Under the pieces are notes generated by a model. That model was not told the origin of the DNA and made no database searches. It saw only the letters and a program-made list of their open reading frames with translations. DNA of 64,000 bases from assembly GCA_036971715.1 (NCBI GenBank), contig JAVHJL010000005.1, positions 2,542,001 to 2,606,000 on the forward strand. Reading direction: 5' to 3'. The position numbers and the translations under genes were made by a program. Shown here piece after piece: positions 33,290 through 43,538 of the stretch; position 1 is the first letter of the stretch, and every line of letters starts with the position of its first letter. The stretch is from Arthrobotrys musiformis (Eukaryota > Ascomycota > Orbiliomycetes > Orbiliales > Orbiliaceae).

Positions 33290-33923
33290 TGCGGGATTCG
33301 ATATCGATGCTGTAGATGTGCGCCTGTTGTGACTTTTGGATGTTAGTGGGGGTGATGGTATGGATCAATTGGGATTGCTAACCTGGGTATAGGGCTACTA
33401 TAGCAGAAGAATGATGGGTTCTTTCTTTTTTATATCCCACGTAAGACCTCAGTCGCAATAATCTGGGATGTAGCTTTGGAGGAAGGTTGGGCTTGAAGCA
33501 ATTGCAAGGTTCAATTCGTGATGCGGCTCAAAATCTGAAAAATATTGCAACAAACTCAACACCACCTCGTAATAGTAGAGGCAGGCGCGCACCCAGCCCA
33601 ACCTTGGGATGTTACCGATACCCATTAACTTCTCCACTGATCCTCAGATTCGAACATAGTATTTTAGCAAATAATATTAATTTATAATTATAGAGATGTT
33701 GCCGGTTTCATATCGGTCAAAACGCAGAGCGCGGTGCCAGGCCGATATTGGCGCCCGCCTAGCTCTCTCTCACCTGGAACCGGGTTCGTTCTCACAGAAA
33801 ACATGTATATCTCAAAAACTTTTTTTGTTTTCTTCAATTAAGATACTAGAATACTCCTAATTATGGCCCTAAAAGAGCAGAACCCCGGAAAAACGGGGTT
33901 GCGCGGTACAATACCGATCACGT
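33290..33923. other. Intergenic region with 3' hairpin
   Basis: This lies upstream of the bL31m gene and downstream of the S-formylglutathione hydrolase stop. Apart from a perfect small hairpin at 33881-33900 I see no feature. Confidence 0.45.
33881..33900 (-). other. Perfect 7-bp hairpin just after a stop codon
   Basis: AACCCCG and CGGGGTT pair perfectly around a GAAAAA loop (plus-strand reading). It begins 23 bp beyond the stop codon of the S-formylglutathione hydrolase gene on its coding strand, so it would lie in the 3' untranslated region of that mRNA. A role in 3' end formation or stability is a guess. Confidence 0.5.
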
Positions 33924-35178
33924 CTAAAAATCAATCAGATCCGACTGGCTAACCAAGAACTTCGTGTGGTGTTCCACATGGTCGGAAGCAAATGTTGAGA
34001 TGAAGTAATACGAGTGATCATAGTCCTAAGAAGTTGAGAGTGGCGTAGAAGTCAGCAGGGATTAAGGTAAAAGCGGAAGATGGAGAGTTGAGGGGTAGGG
34101 TATCGATCTTACCTCCTGGTACCTAACATTCAACCCATTAGGTCCAATCTGGTGTCCAGCCTCTTTAGCGGCTGCTTCGAGGTTCTCCGGTAGCAGCTGC
34201 TTCTGCTTGTAGAAATTGTCGCCAGTACCCTATTGGTGAAGACTATAGTCAGTATACTACTGACGCTTCAAAGCGGATAGCCCGGCAAGTGACCACATAC
34301 CACGTCGATTAGTACATCAAGCGCACCCTTATGGGACTTGACGAGTTCTGTGGCGTCATGCTTCTTCCATGCCTCTTTGTCATCCCCGAAGTATCCTGCA
34401 AACGCCTTCTGACCCCAAGGGCAGTTGATTGGATTCGATATCGGTGCGAAAGCCTAGGCGTATGTAATTTAGGGTCGAGGCCTTCACAAATAGGGTATAG
34501 TAGTAGATACTTACGCTCACGCTCTTGAACTTTTGTGGGTATTTCAAGTACTTTCCTCCTCGAGGTGACTCGTCAGTATCCTATGTTTCGCAACGTATGC
34601 AAACAAATATAGATTATAGAACCAAAGGTGGAAGAAAAAACCCACCAAAGTGAGAGCACCGTGCCCGCCCATGCTGTGCCCCATGATGCTGACCCTAGCC
34701 GGATCCAGCGAAAACGCCTTCGGTAGAGCACTATATAGTTCGTCGATGATATAGTTCTCCATCTTGTAGGTCTCGCTGTACGGTGCCTTGGTAGCATTGA
34801 TATAGAACCCTGCGGCTCGGCCAAAGTCCCCTGTTCAACTTATATCAGTACCATCCTCTATCGGCGGGGCCCAAAGATGTGCATACAGGAGGCATCATCG
34901 CCGTCGTATCTTGCCTCCCTTGGAGAAGTATCCGGATATACGATCGCAACCCCGCTCTTAGCAGCCGATTGTTGAAAGAATCCCTTCTCCGCGCCATTGT
35001 CACCGGTGCAAGTTAGCCCGGCGAGATAGAATATCCACGGCACTTTATCCCCGGCGACAGCTTGCGGCGGGAGGTAAAGGTTTAAGTTCATCTTGGATCC
35101 GATGACGGTAGAATTGTGGGATAGCTTGAGCAGCTTTCCGCCGAAGGTGGCAACTGTAGCATTCGTTTCGAACGACAT
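33924..35178 (-). CDS. S-formylglutathione hydrolase (esterase D)
   Basis: Six exons (35178-34887, 34830-34646, 34550-34515, 34453-34301, 34229-34113, 34025-33924) give 294 residues, close to the family norm. One exon is only 36 nt. The enzyme hydrolyses S-formylglutathione to formate and glutathione, completing glutathione-dependent formaldehyde detoxification in the cytosol. Visible motifs are FYLAGLTCTGDN near 50-61, the nucleophile motif GHSMGGHGAL with Ser150, YLKYPQKFKSVSAFAPISNPINCPWGQKAF, the acid in IDVGTGDNFY and the catalytic His in DYDHSYYFI. The triad is complete. All five introns are GT-AG, and the conserved sequence runs unbroken across each join. Confidence 0.93.
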
Positions 35179-35831
35179 CTTTTCGGTTGGGTTTCTTACG
35201 CGGGCGACTGTTTCTCGATGTCAGTAATGGTTATCCGGGATTTTGGTTTTGTATTTAAACTCTCGACCCGTAGGTCTAGAATATTCCGACCAAATAAACG
35301 TATACAACTAGCGCTTGGGGTCGAACGTACTAGCTTATTAATGTTCGCTTGCTTACTCACGAGTCGTCGTCTTTTCGGCGCAAAGATTTAAATACAAATA
35401 ATACTGTTCCCTACGACCGATCAGTGGAAGAGAGTGAAGTGGAAGTGACGAGCGAGATGTTTATCAGCTGGAGTAGCAGTTATTTTACGAGTTCCTTTCG
35501 CGTCCTTTCGCGGGATCCGATGCCACCGAGTGCGAGTTTGGGTGACGTTTTGGGTCAACCCCGCCAATTGCAACCCCGCCAGAACGCCAATGCGCTTTCG
35601 GCAACCCTGCCGCCCTGTCGGGAATTGAAATTGAAATTTAAACATTGCATCGGTGGGTGTTGGTTGAATGCGTAAAAATGGGTATCGTCTATGTTCATAT
35701 CATACATTATATAGTACACCTGCCTCCTACTCCGGCCATATATATTTACAGTTCGAATTTCACTGGTATGCAAATGCATATCCATAATATCCATATGCGT
35801 GGAATGGTCTTGCATCATAGAATCGACGGGA
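35179..35831. other. Intergenic region between two minus-strand genes
   Basis: This holds the promoter of the S-formylglutathione hydrolase gene and the 3' flank of the DUF5321 gene. TA-rich sequence with CATATCCATA-type repeats lies near 35770-35800. No gene is seen. Confidence 0.4.
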
Positions 35832-36588
35832 TCACATAAAGTAATCATCCGCCGTGATCTTCTTCTTCGGTCGGGAGGGAGCCGCTTTGGATGCACCGCC
35901 TTCTGGTGTCGTCGAGTCAGCGTATGCTGTCGGACTCTCAAGCGCTGTGAATTTCGCCTTTGCAACCTCTTGCTGTTCAATACGCTCCCTCTGCCTCTGA
36001 GCTTCCTGCTGCCATCTGGAATCCTCCTCTTCGATCTCCTTCATTACTGTAATACATCCAACTGTTAGCTAGGACGAACCAAGAGGGGAGAATTTGGTGC
36101 CTGAACTTACCTTCTTCCCACTGTCGGTCATCACGTTCCGGCTTCCCTAACCTGAGCGCCCTCTGGACCTCCTCGCCATCTGCTGCCCATTTTCCCTTTT
36201 GTATATTTTCAATAATCTCTCTGAGAGTCTCAATTCTAGCATCCGACCGTCGAATGAAGACCTGCGACTCCTGTCGCAAAGCCATTATATTGAGTGATTG
36301 TGATCCAACGAATAATGCGAGAACAATATAACCCCATGCTGGATCCCACTTCCGTTTTACCGTCTCCTTCGAAGATTTCACGGTGGATTTAAATAATCCC
36401 TGTGGGAGATGCTGCGACCACCATGTCGGGGAGAACACTCGAGGGATGAAGGAGTTTACGGAGAGGTGTCGGCGGGGTGGTTCGTGGTATAGATAGTGGG
36501 AGCGGGAGAGTGGGTATGTGGTGAACGGCGAGGTTGTTTGAGGCCGGATTAGCCGTCGGACTATGGCCTGAGGGAAACGATTGCTCAT
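35832..36588 (-). CDS. DUF5321-type mitochondrial membrane protein
   Basis: Two exons (36588-36111, 36046-35832) give 230 residues. The N-terminus is strongly basic and lacks acids for about 70 residues (SNRFPQAIVRRLIRPQ then RRHLSVNSF), typical of mitochondrial import. A single membrane segment follows within KWDPAWGYIVLALFVGSQSLN, then a coiled-coil-like stretch (RRSDARIETLREIIENIQKG) and a charged Gln/Glu-rich tail ending KKKITADDYFM. The DPAWGY...GSQSLN pattern is that of fungal DUF5321 proteins (yeast YIL077C-like), which localise to mitochondria without a settled function. The assignment is from memory of the motif. Confidence 0.72.
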
Positions 36589-37160
36589 GGCGGTGGGATT
36601 GCGAGGGTATATATAGAACACTATCGTAGAGATTTGAAGATTGAAATGGGCCTCAGGAAATTTTTCGGCCGATGGGAGGAACGAAGATGTGTTGTGGCGC
36701 AACACCCCTCACAGCACCCAGACTGCTCGATTTGCGATGGTCATTGCGGGAGCCTCATCCACAGGGCTCAATTCTTATCCAAATTGCTTGGTTCCAGCAC
36801 CAATCGAATGGTCTCGTCTTTTTGGACAGATACGATGCTGCATCTGAAAACTGGATTTTCCAATTGAAAATGGTCACATGATCAGGAGATTGGCGATTAG
36901 CGTGGCCGTGGAACTGACGTAGCTGAGTTATGCGCTGGTGTTGGCGTTGTTGTAGCAACCGCATAGCAACACATTCGGTGTCTGTCGCTGTGCCTGCGCC
37001 TTTTCGCCTTTGCGACAGCCAGTTGACAGTTGGCTGGCATATCTACCTATATATCTCCACATATATTGCCACCGCCAGCCTGCATCAAGCGCCCGCCGCA
37101 TCGCACATCATACATCGCACATCGCACATCACACATCGCATATCGCGCATTACCGACGCA
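36589..37160. promoter_or_regulatory. Divergent promoter region with CATCGCACAT repeats
   Basis: This 572-bp region lies between the DUF5321 and myosin light chain start codons. Near 36949-36970 there are GTTG/GCAAC half-sites resembling a weak RFX-type X-box. The light-chain side (37095-37150) contains tandem CATCGCACAT-like units, probably in its 5' leader. Confidence 0.4.
37095..37150 (+). repeat. Imperfect CATCGCACAT tandem repeat
   Basis: About five degenerate decamers lie just upstream of the proposed light-chain ATG. Confidence 0.7.
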
Positions 37161-37950
37161 ATGGTAAAGTTTCCCATATATCCATTCATTTGCCTTGCGC
37201 CGCTATTTTGAAAGGTTCCTCTAACACCGCAATGCTCGTATATATAGTTCCAAACACCACCTCGAACCGTTAAGCCCTCGCAGCTGGGGTTCTTCGCTCC
37301 AACATCTCCATCGAACCGTCCGTTTAGGCCATCGAACAGCCAGTTCTCACCTGGGAAGTCGCCAGGTGGAGTAAGCAGCCCGCCGAGTTCATATAACCGG
37401 AGAAAAGCGACACCGGGTACCATGAATCAGTTGACACAGCCCCAAATCCAGGAGCTGAGGGAGAGCTTCCAAGTGCTAGATAAGGATAGCGATGGTGTTA
37501 TCAATAAGGATGATTTGAGCGCTATGCTCAACAGCTTAGGTTGGTTGATACAAAATGGCGTATTTTGATATAAGAGGATGGCAGAGACGGGGGCTGACAA
37601 GATGTATAGGACAGGATCCTACCCCGACTCTTTTGTCGACTTATTTCTCCAATGTGCCGACACCGTTTAATCTTGCATCGTACCTAACGACATTGACAAC
37701 TCATCTTTCTGCATTTTCACCTCGAGATGATATATTGGCGGCATTCTCCGCATTCGACGAGAACGATGACGGCGTTGTTAACTTGGATTTGTTGAAGGAA
37801 GCTCTATTAGATCTGGGAATGAGGGAGGATGAGGTTGAAAAGGCTTGTAGAGGATGGACCAACAAGAAGGGACTGGGTATGGGAGGCGATAAGTTTAGAT
37901 ACAGAGAGTTTGTGGATACCGTCTGCGGGAAGGCAGAAGTGCAAGAGTAG
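37161..37950 (+). CDS. Myosin II regulatory light chain-like EF-hand protein
   Basis: The model is ATG at 37161-37163, intron 37164-37247, exon 37248-37539, intron 37540-37609 and exon 37610-37950: 211 residues. The EF-hand part begins QIQELRESF, then the first calcium-loop-like DKDSDGVINKDD. A later, more divergent hand reads DENDDGVVNLDLL. This is the layout of fungal regulatory light chains (Rlc1-like), which bind the IQ motif of myosin II in the cytokinetic ring. The ATG at 37422 would give a 153-residue protein. However, the frame stays open upstream to a good acceptor at 37247 and encodes 58 Ser/Pro-rich residues with phosphorylatable Ser, as in fungal homologues. A GTAAAG donor directly follows ATG 37161. 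The EF-hand part is sure; the first exon is inferred. Confidence 0.75.
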
Positions 37951-39616
37951 TTTTAAGATCGACTCACCGATCTAAGCTATCAATGGCTGCCCTATCAGCA
38001 AAAACTGCATTGGATCGCGATTGGGAGCTATAATATCTGAGAGTTGGAGTTCTGGTTACGTACTGTTTTTAGGGGCACAGCGGGATTGCTTTTCTAGATG
38101 CATAGTGAGGTTCGCTTTTGGATGTTTTATTGTACCGGTTCTCGCTTTAGGAGTGTAATGATATGATAACTACGATTGGCTGGCCAGAATATAATACGCA
38201 TCGATTCTACATGCACACACGAGTACCTGCCTGGGTACTCACCTACACATCACATACTTCCTGTTTAAATTTAGAGGAGTACTTTCCCCATTGTTAGAGA
38301 GTCAAGTCAATCGATTTCTGGTGTGATAGCCCCACAATTGCGCAGAAATAAATAGAGAACTGCAGAGGCGCCTTGCCTCACTCTGCCTGGATCACATCGC
38401 CGGGATTCTGATACGTAATATCGTATCGTCTGATCCAGGCGTGGGATTCGCCTGCCTTCCACGGCAAGCGTGAGTGTTGTTTTCTTCGGGGCTGCGCAGT
38501 GTGGTGCCGGTGTTGACGGTTGTCGTGGCAATGGATCACGCAGGGTTCTGCTATTTGGGCTGGGGCATTGCAATTGCGCGGTGCCTGCTGGGCTTGGCTG
38601 TCCATCTGGGTAGCAGAGCTACCACACAAGCCTGTTGCAGACGGAGGGAAGCACACAGCTTGGCCGTGGAGCCTCCATTCCAAACTCCGCTGTCAAGCAT
38701 CTTTCCTTCTTTTTTCTTGGAGTTTGGGCTGGCGGGAAAATAGTAATGTTTATGATTGCTAGCTGCTTGTCTGTCTGTCTGTTGCTGCTAGTTCTCTCAT
38801 ATTAGACAGTAGCGTCTTCCCATTTCTTTTGTTCTCGACTCTTTTCTAGTTTTCATAGTTATCGACCATTTATTCGACCGACGGTTTCGACAGGGCAGCT
38901 ACGATATAGATATCTAGCGATATATAGCAGTGTGGTGGTACAGTGTTCGCGGTACTCTTCAGACCAGCGTGGATTCCGCTGCTCTTCAGTACCTGGGAGA
39001 ATTGAAGAGTATCTGATTGGACTCCACTGTTTTTTCCCTCCTTTCGCTGGCCATCTGCACCGTTTGTCCCGACAGCGTCGTCAGTTTATTTTATTTTATT
39101 TCCGTCCATCGCTCTGTTGTTTCCAGCAAACAAAAACAGTGCAGCATCCGGCCATATCGATATCAATAGTATTGTCTAATATAGTAGTATCCGATCCTTT
39201 TCAGCAACCGCCCAACTTAGACATATCCCGCCAAATTCCGTCTCAGAGACCGATAGCTGCTTAAAGCAAGAGTTGGGAATCGAATCCTCAGCTGAGCGAT
39301 ACTATACCACTATACTATACGTATACCCGCCAGAGGAACCATTCCAGACAGCCCGAACTTTTTCCGTCACCCATTCCACCAACGAAGAAGTCGGACGATT
39401 CTGCCGTGCTTTGGTTTGGCCACACGAAAATTCAATGTCGACGTCCATCGATATCTAAAGCAATCACTTTACTATACTACCGGGCGAATCCTCTGTTGCT
39501 ACCAACAGCTTTGATTCCGATCACATTTTGGTCGCTACGCCAACAACAACTATACTCCCAACATCTCCTGTCGATCGCCCAACGCAGCTAGGAGCTAGCT
39601 GGTCCCGACCGTCGCC
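37951..39616. other. Intergenic region upstream of the cytochrome b561-like gene
   Basis: This 1.7-kb region holds the 3' flank of the light-chain gene and then a long promoter or leader. It contains TATATA elements near 38905-38925 and a tRNA-like box pair at 39276-39317 (listed separately). No protein-like frame is convincing. Confidence 0.45.
39276..39317 (-). pseudogene. Truncated tRNA-like sequence (A-box and B-box only)
   Basis: On the minus strand TAGTATAGTGG (39317-39307) fits the tRNA A-box exactly. GATTCGATTCC (39286-39276) fits the B-box with one mismatch. Their starts are only 31 nt apart, about 12 too few to hold an anticodon arm, and no acceptor stem closes around them. It is a possible tRNA pseudogene or a chance match. 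Confidence 0.3.
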
Positions 39617-42146
39617 ATGGCGGACAACAACGGGCCGCGTGGCTATCGCGACGGCGTCTACTTTGTGGATGTCAATGCTTATGTTCTGCCGCCTTTGATT
39701 GGGCTGCCCTTTCATGACATGCGATTAAATGGTACTTGAAATCCTTACGACTAATTCCCATATCAAAATAAATTTATAAAATATAAGTTTGAATCTAATG
39801 AATTCGCATGTTGGATTATTATAGGCGAAGGAGCCAGGCATCGTGGTGACACCAATTACTACAAGTTGATCGTTGTCCACGCGGTTTTCATGTGCCTAGC
39901 CATGCTGCTGTTCCTGCCATTTGCCATTTTCCAGGCCAGATTCAGGGCATATCGAAACCCCAGACGGGCTATCCGGTCTCATATTGTCTCCAACTGTTTG
40001 ACCCTTCTTTTCCTAAGTATCGGTTTCGCCTGTGGTGTATCTGCGACTGGGAAAGAGAGAGCATGGACGAATCCACATCATATCATTGGATTGACAATCT
40101 ATGTTGCTGTCTGGGTGCAGGTGCTTCTTGGAGCTATCGTCCACCATCGGGGCAAATTCAAGGTCACGCCGCATCTGCCTCTTAGGACTATGGTGAGATA
40201 GACCTTTTTTTCTATTTTCCTTTGGGGATGTGTAGTTTCGATCGGTTCTAACAGGTGATATTTAGCTCCATCGATGGCTCGGACGAGCAGTGTGGTTGCT
40301 TAGTCTTGCACAAATCCCTCTTGGCCTCACGCTCTACGGCTCCCCTCTGTCACTTTTCATTCTCTATGCGGTCTATGTTTTCCTACTCTTGATGCTATAT
40401 TTCACATCTGAATTCTACCGGGGCAGGCAACATGGTACTGCAACAGTTACAACGGAGACGGCATTTGACTACCAGAATTCCGAGAAACATGGGCACAGTG
40501 AACACAAGGGGTTCCTTTCCGGTGGAAATCTGGCTAAAATTGGCCTCGGATTTCTAGTTGCGAAGAAAGTGAAGGATCACTATGCCGCTAGAGAAGATAT
40601 GACAGCCGACCAAAGCGAACTTAGCAGTAGACCCGGTTATCGTCCTCCACCGGGCAGACGCCAGCATGCAGGTTACGCTTCCAGTGTTGGGGTTACCAAC
40701 TCTGAGGTCAATGGTGGATACAACCGCACGGAATTGACTGCTTATACTGGCGGCACCGGGTATACATATGGAACTGGATATACAACCGGGACGGGATACA
40801 CCAATGGTACTGGGTACACAACTGGCACAGGGTATACCAACACCGAAGATGTAGAATCTCGGATGTCTCCGCCGAGGACTTCTCACGGAGGGGCTGCCAA
40901 GGCTGGTTTACTCGGCGGCTTGATGATGGCAGGTGCTAAAAGCAGAGGTGTCGATACACGACCGGACTCCAACGCAAAACCGGGTTTCTTCGCCGGCATT
41001 TTCAAGAGAAATAAGAAGGGTGATGATGGTGGCGCTTCACCTAAGAAGCTTAAGAAGGGTGGTTTAACAGGCGATGGCGGTTGGTTCGACAGACGTAAGC
41101 GTAATCGTGAGTCGGGAATGTCTGCTGTTCATACGGAGGACTACTCGGATTCCGAAGATGATGAAGAAAGCAGGAGAAGAGATGGAAGTCCTTCTAGACG
41201 AGGAGTTGTTAGCCGAGGCGCTGGAGCTGCTGCAGTGGGAGCAGCGGCGGGTATGGCTGCAGCACACCACAGGGATCGAAGACATTCTGCTTCTAGCGTC
41301 ACAGATTCATACTTCACAGACCCAAGGCCGACCGAACGAGTCAACTCGATGCCCGCTACAGGCGGACTTCAGGCACCTCCACCAGCTCAGAACAACTATA
41401 ACAACTACAGCAACCATAGACTTCCTATTGGGCATCCTGGTGCACCTGGGTATGATCCTCACAATATCCACAACGATCAGCCAACATTCACCGGTGTACC
41501 TCCTCCTGTTCCACCATTCGGCAACCCACCCACCCTTGGAATACCCCCTCGACCACCTATCCCGGCCACTTCAACCCGCACCCATAGCAGACAAGATTCT
41601 TCGGAATCGCGGCCAAGGGGACTAGGGTTTATTATACCTCCAGAAGACCCCAGTGACTCTGAGTTGTCTATCGAACCTCACAACCGTCCTTCAGGCAGCA
41701 GATCATACAGAATACCTCAGACCGTGACCAGTGGTAGCGAAACTGGATCGGAGAAGACGCAAGAGCACTATATTCCGCAAGCGGCACTTCAAGTTCGCAT
41801 CAAGAAAAAGGACGGGGGCAAAACCGTTACAACTATTAAGCGAATGCCTAATAGGGAGCGTGCTAGTATAGACTCTGGCGCTTTTAGCCCCGGTCCATCT
41901 GGTAGACAAAGTAGCCGGAGTGCGGATAGGAGAGACGACGGTTACCGAGTAAGGGAGGAGAGAAGAAGGGCAGGCGCAGGAGGGGGAGGAGGCGCAGACA
42001 GCCAATCGGATCGGGAGATGACAGACCAAGAGGAACTGAGGCGGGAGCGTGAGGCTAGAAGGGAGAGGAGACGGCAAAGAAGGGAAACGCACGAGTATTA
42101 CTACAGCGGCGATGAAATCCCACCACAGCAAGCGGCTTACACATAG
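39617..42146 (+). CDS. Cytochrome b561-like membrane protein with long cytoplasmic tail
   Basis: Three exons (39617-39731, 39825-40192, 40266-42146) give 787 residues. Five hydrophobic segments lie between about residues 55 and 235. Histidines are placed as haem ligands usually are: VVHAVFM, RSHIVSN, NPHHIIGL, VHHRG and LHRWLGR. This matches the b561/ferric-reductase-type transmembrane fold, which moves electrons across membranes. The remaining 550 residues are hydrophilic and probably disordered. They contain a GTGYT-type repeat (six to seven copies), basic KK/RR stretches, a low-complexity Ala segment, Pro-rich stretches and an Arg/Glu-rich end. No soluble partner domain is visible. Electron donor and acceptor are unknown. 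Confidence 0.8.
40748..40848 (+). repeat. Coding GTGYT repeat
   Basis: Tandem units of about 15 bp encode G-T-G-Y-T/N in the tail of the b561-like protein, six to seven copies. It is probably a disordered, length-variable segment. Confidence 0.85.
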
Positions 42147-43538
42147 AACTAAGGTGAGCGCGTGGACGCGAGGAAACTCCACTGACAGTGAGATAACTTC
42201 GCCGCCAACTCCGGGATGCAACATTCACACCTCTTTCAACTGCTTCTCCCCCAACATCCACATCCCATATACAACTTTTAAAAAATAGCGACTTTCTTCT
42301 ACCTCTCATTCATAACACAAATACACATACACACACTTTCTTGCACATACATTTCTTCACGCCATCATTCACCAACATTATGGAGTTATGTTTCTTCAGC
42401 CGCTATATCTTACAAAGATGTTCCATCATTGTCGTTATGTTTTTCTGTACGCTGTTATCTGAGTTCATGATCCTTTTGTGTCCTTTTTTTTGGTCTCTAT
42501 TTTGTTTAACCAGCATTTTGCATGATTGACTTGAGTATTATTGTACTTCTACTAAAAACTAGTCTTTATTCCTATTCGCATATGGCTGTCACTCTGCCAT
42601 TTAAACGATAAATATAAAAATGATACCGATACCTTGAGCGCCTTATCATGCATCCGTTGTCCTTGAGCCTCGGCCTGGGCATACGAACGAATCCTTTGCA
42701 GAGCCTTGGTAGAACCAATACCAAGCACCATGTGCTAGCTAGTTACACAATAACGTCCACACGTATGTCTCAGTAGTCACACGAGGGGTGCCGGAAAGGA
42801 ACAAAGGTCCAATGCGTCGGAAAGTTGGTCACCATATCGATAGCTGTAACCCTGCATGCATAACTCGTTGGAAGGACTGCCAACAAAGCAGACACAAAGA
42901 ATCAACAACGGCGAACTCCACTATGCACGCGACGAACATGCTTTTGCATACGTCTTTTGACGAGCGAGGCCTGGGGGGTCTTTCATTGGGTATTACCCCG
43001 CTCTTTTTACCTCTTGTTTTTTTTTGTTTGAATGCGGGTGGCAATTGGTGGGTATACCGATCACGGTGCGATTCATGATTCGTTCGTGATGGGATGAAGG
43101 AGTTTGGGGATTGTTGTGTTTTTTGTGTTGTTGTCGACGTGAGATAGTTGAGTTTCTTTATTTCTTTGATGATGGAATTCGAATGGATACACCGCGATTT
43201 CTGGAGCGTTGGATGGTGATTTTGCTTGGAGTTATATTTGGTGTTTTGGTTCCCTGCTCCTTGATTTATTTTATTATCGTCCTCATCAGTTCGCCTCTCG
43301 ATTTACATTTTGAGCTTCAGTATCTTGTCAACTGCTTCCCCTTTGCTTCGTTTCCAAGAATTCAGATTTATATTCCATATATATTATACTTCTCGTCGAA
43401 TACTGCATGCAATAGATTTCTAGTATTATAATACCCCTCATGGGATTCTCCAATATCTAGCCTTTCCTTAGTCACAATATATTGTAAAGTAACAGGCGCA
43501 ACAGTTGGAGTATTCGAGGAGACAGATCTTACGAGAGC
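42147..43538. other. Intergenic region between tandem plus-strand genes
   Basis: This 1.4-kb region holds the 3' flank of the b561-like gene and the promoter of the next gene. It is T-rich with TATATATTATA near 43380. I see no supportable gene. Confidence 0.45.

Noticed and set aside
36945..36975. RFX X-box-like half sites in a divergent promoter
   Set aside because: The two GCAAC/GTTG elements match only loosely and the spacing is not that of a strong X-box, so no regulatory claim is made.
38307..38683. Overlapping minus-strand frames of 88-101 codons
   Set aside because: Composition is Arg/His/Pro-rich without domain or membrane features, and neither frame shows a clear start context; treated as chance.
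43111..43431. 106-codon hydrophobic frame
   Set aside because: It is hydrophobic only because the DNA is T-rich; it has no signal-peptide layout or homology cue and lies in a promoter region.
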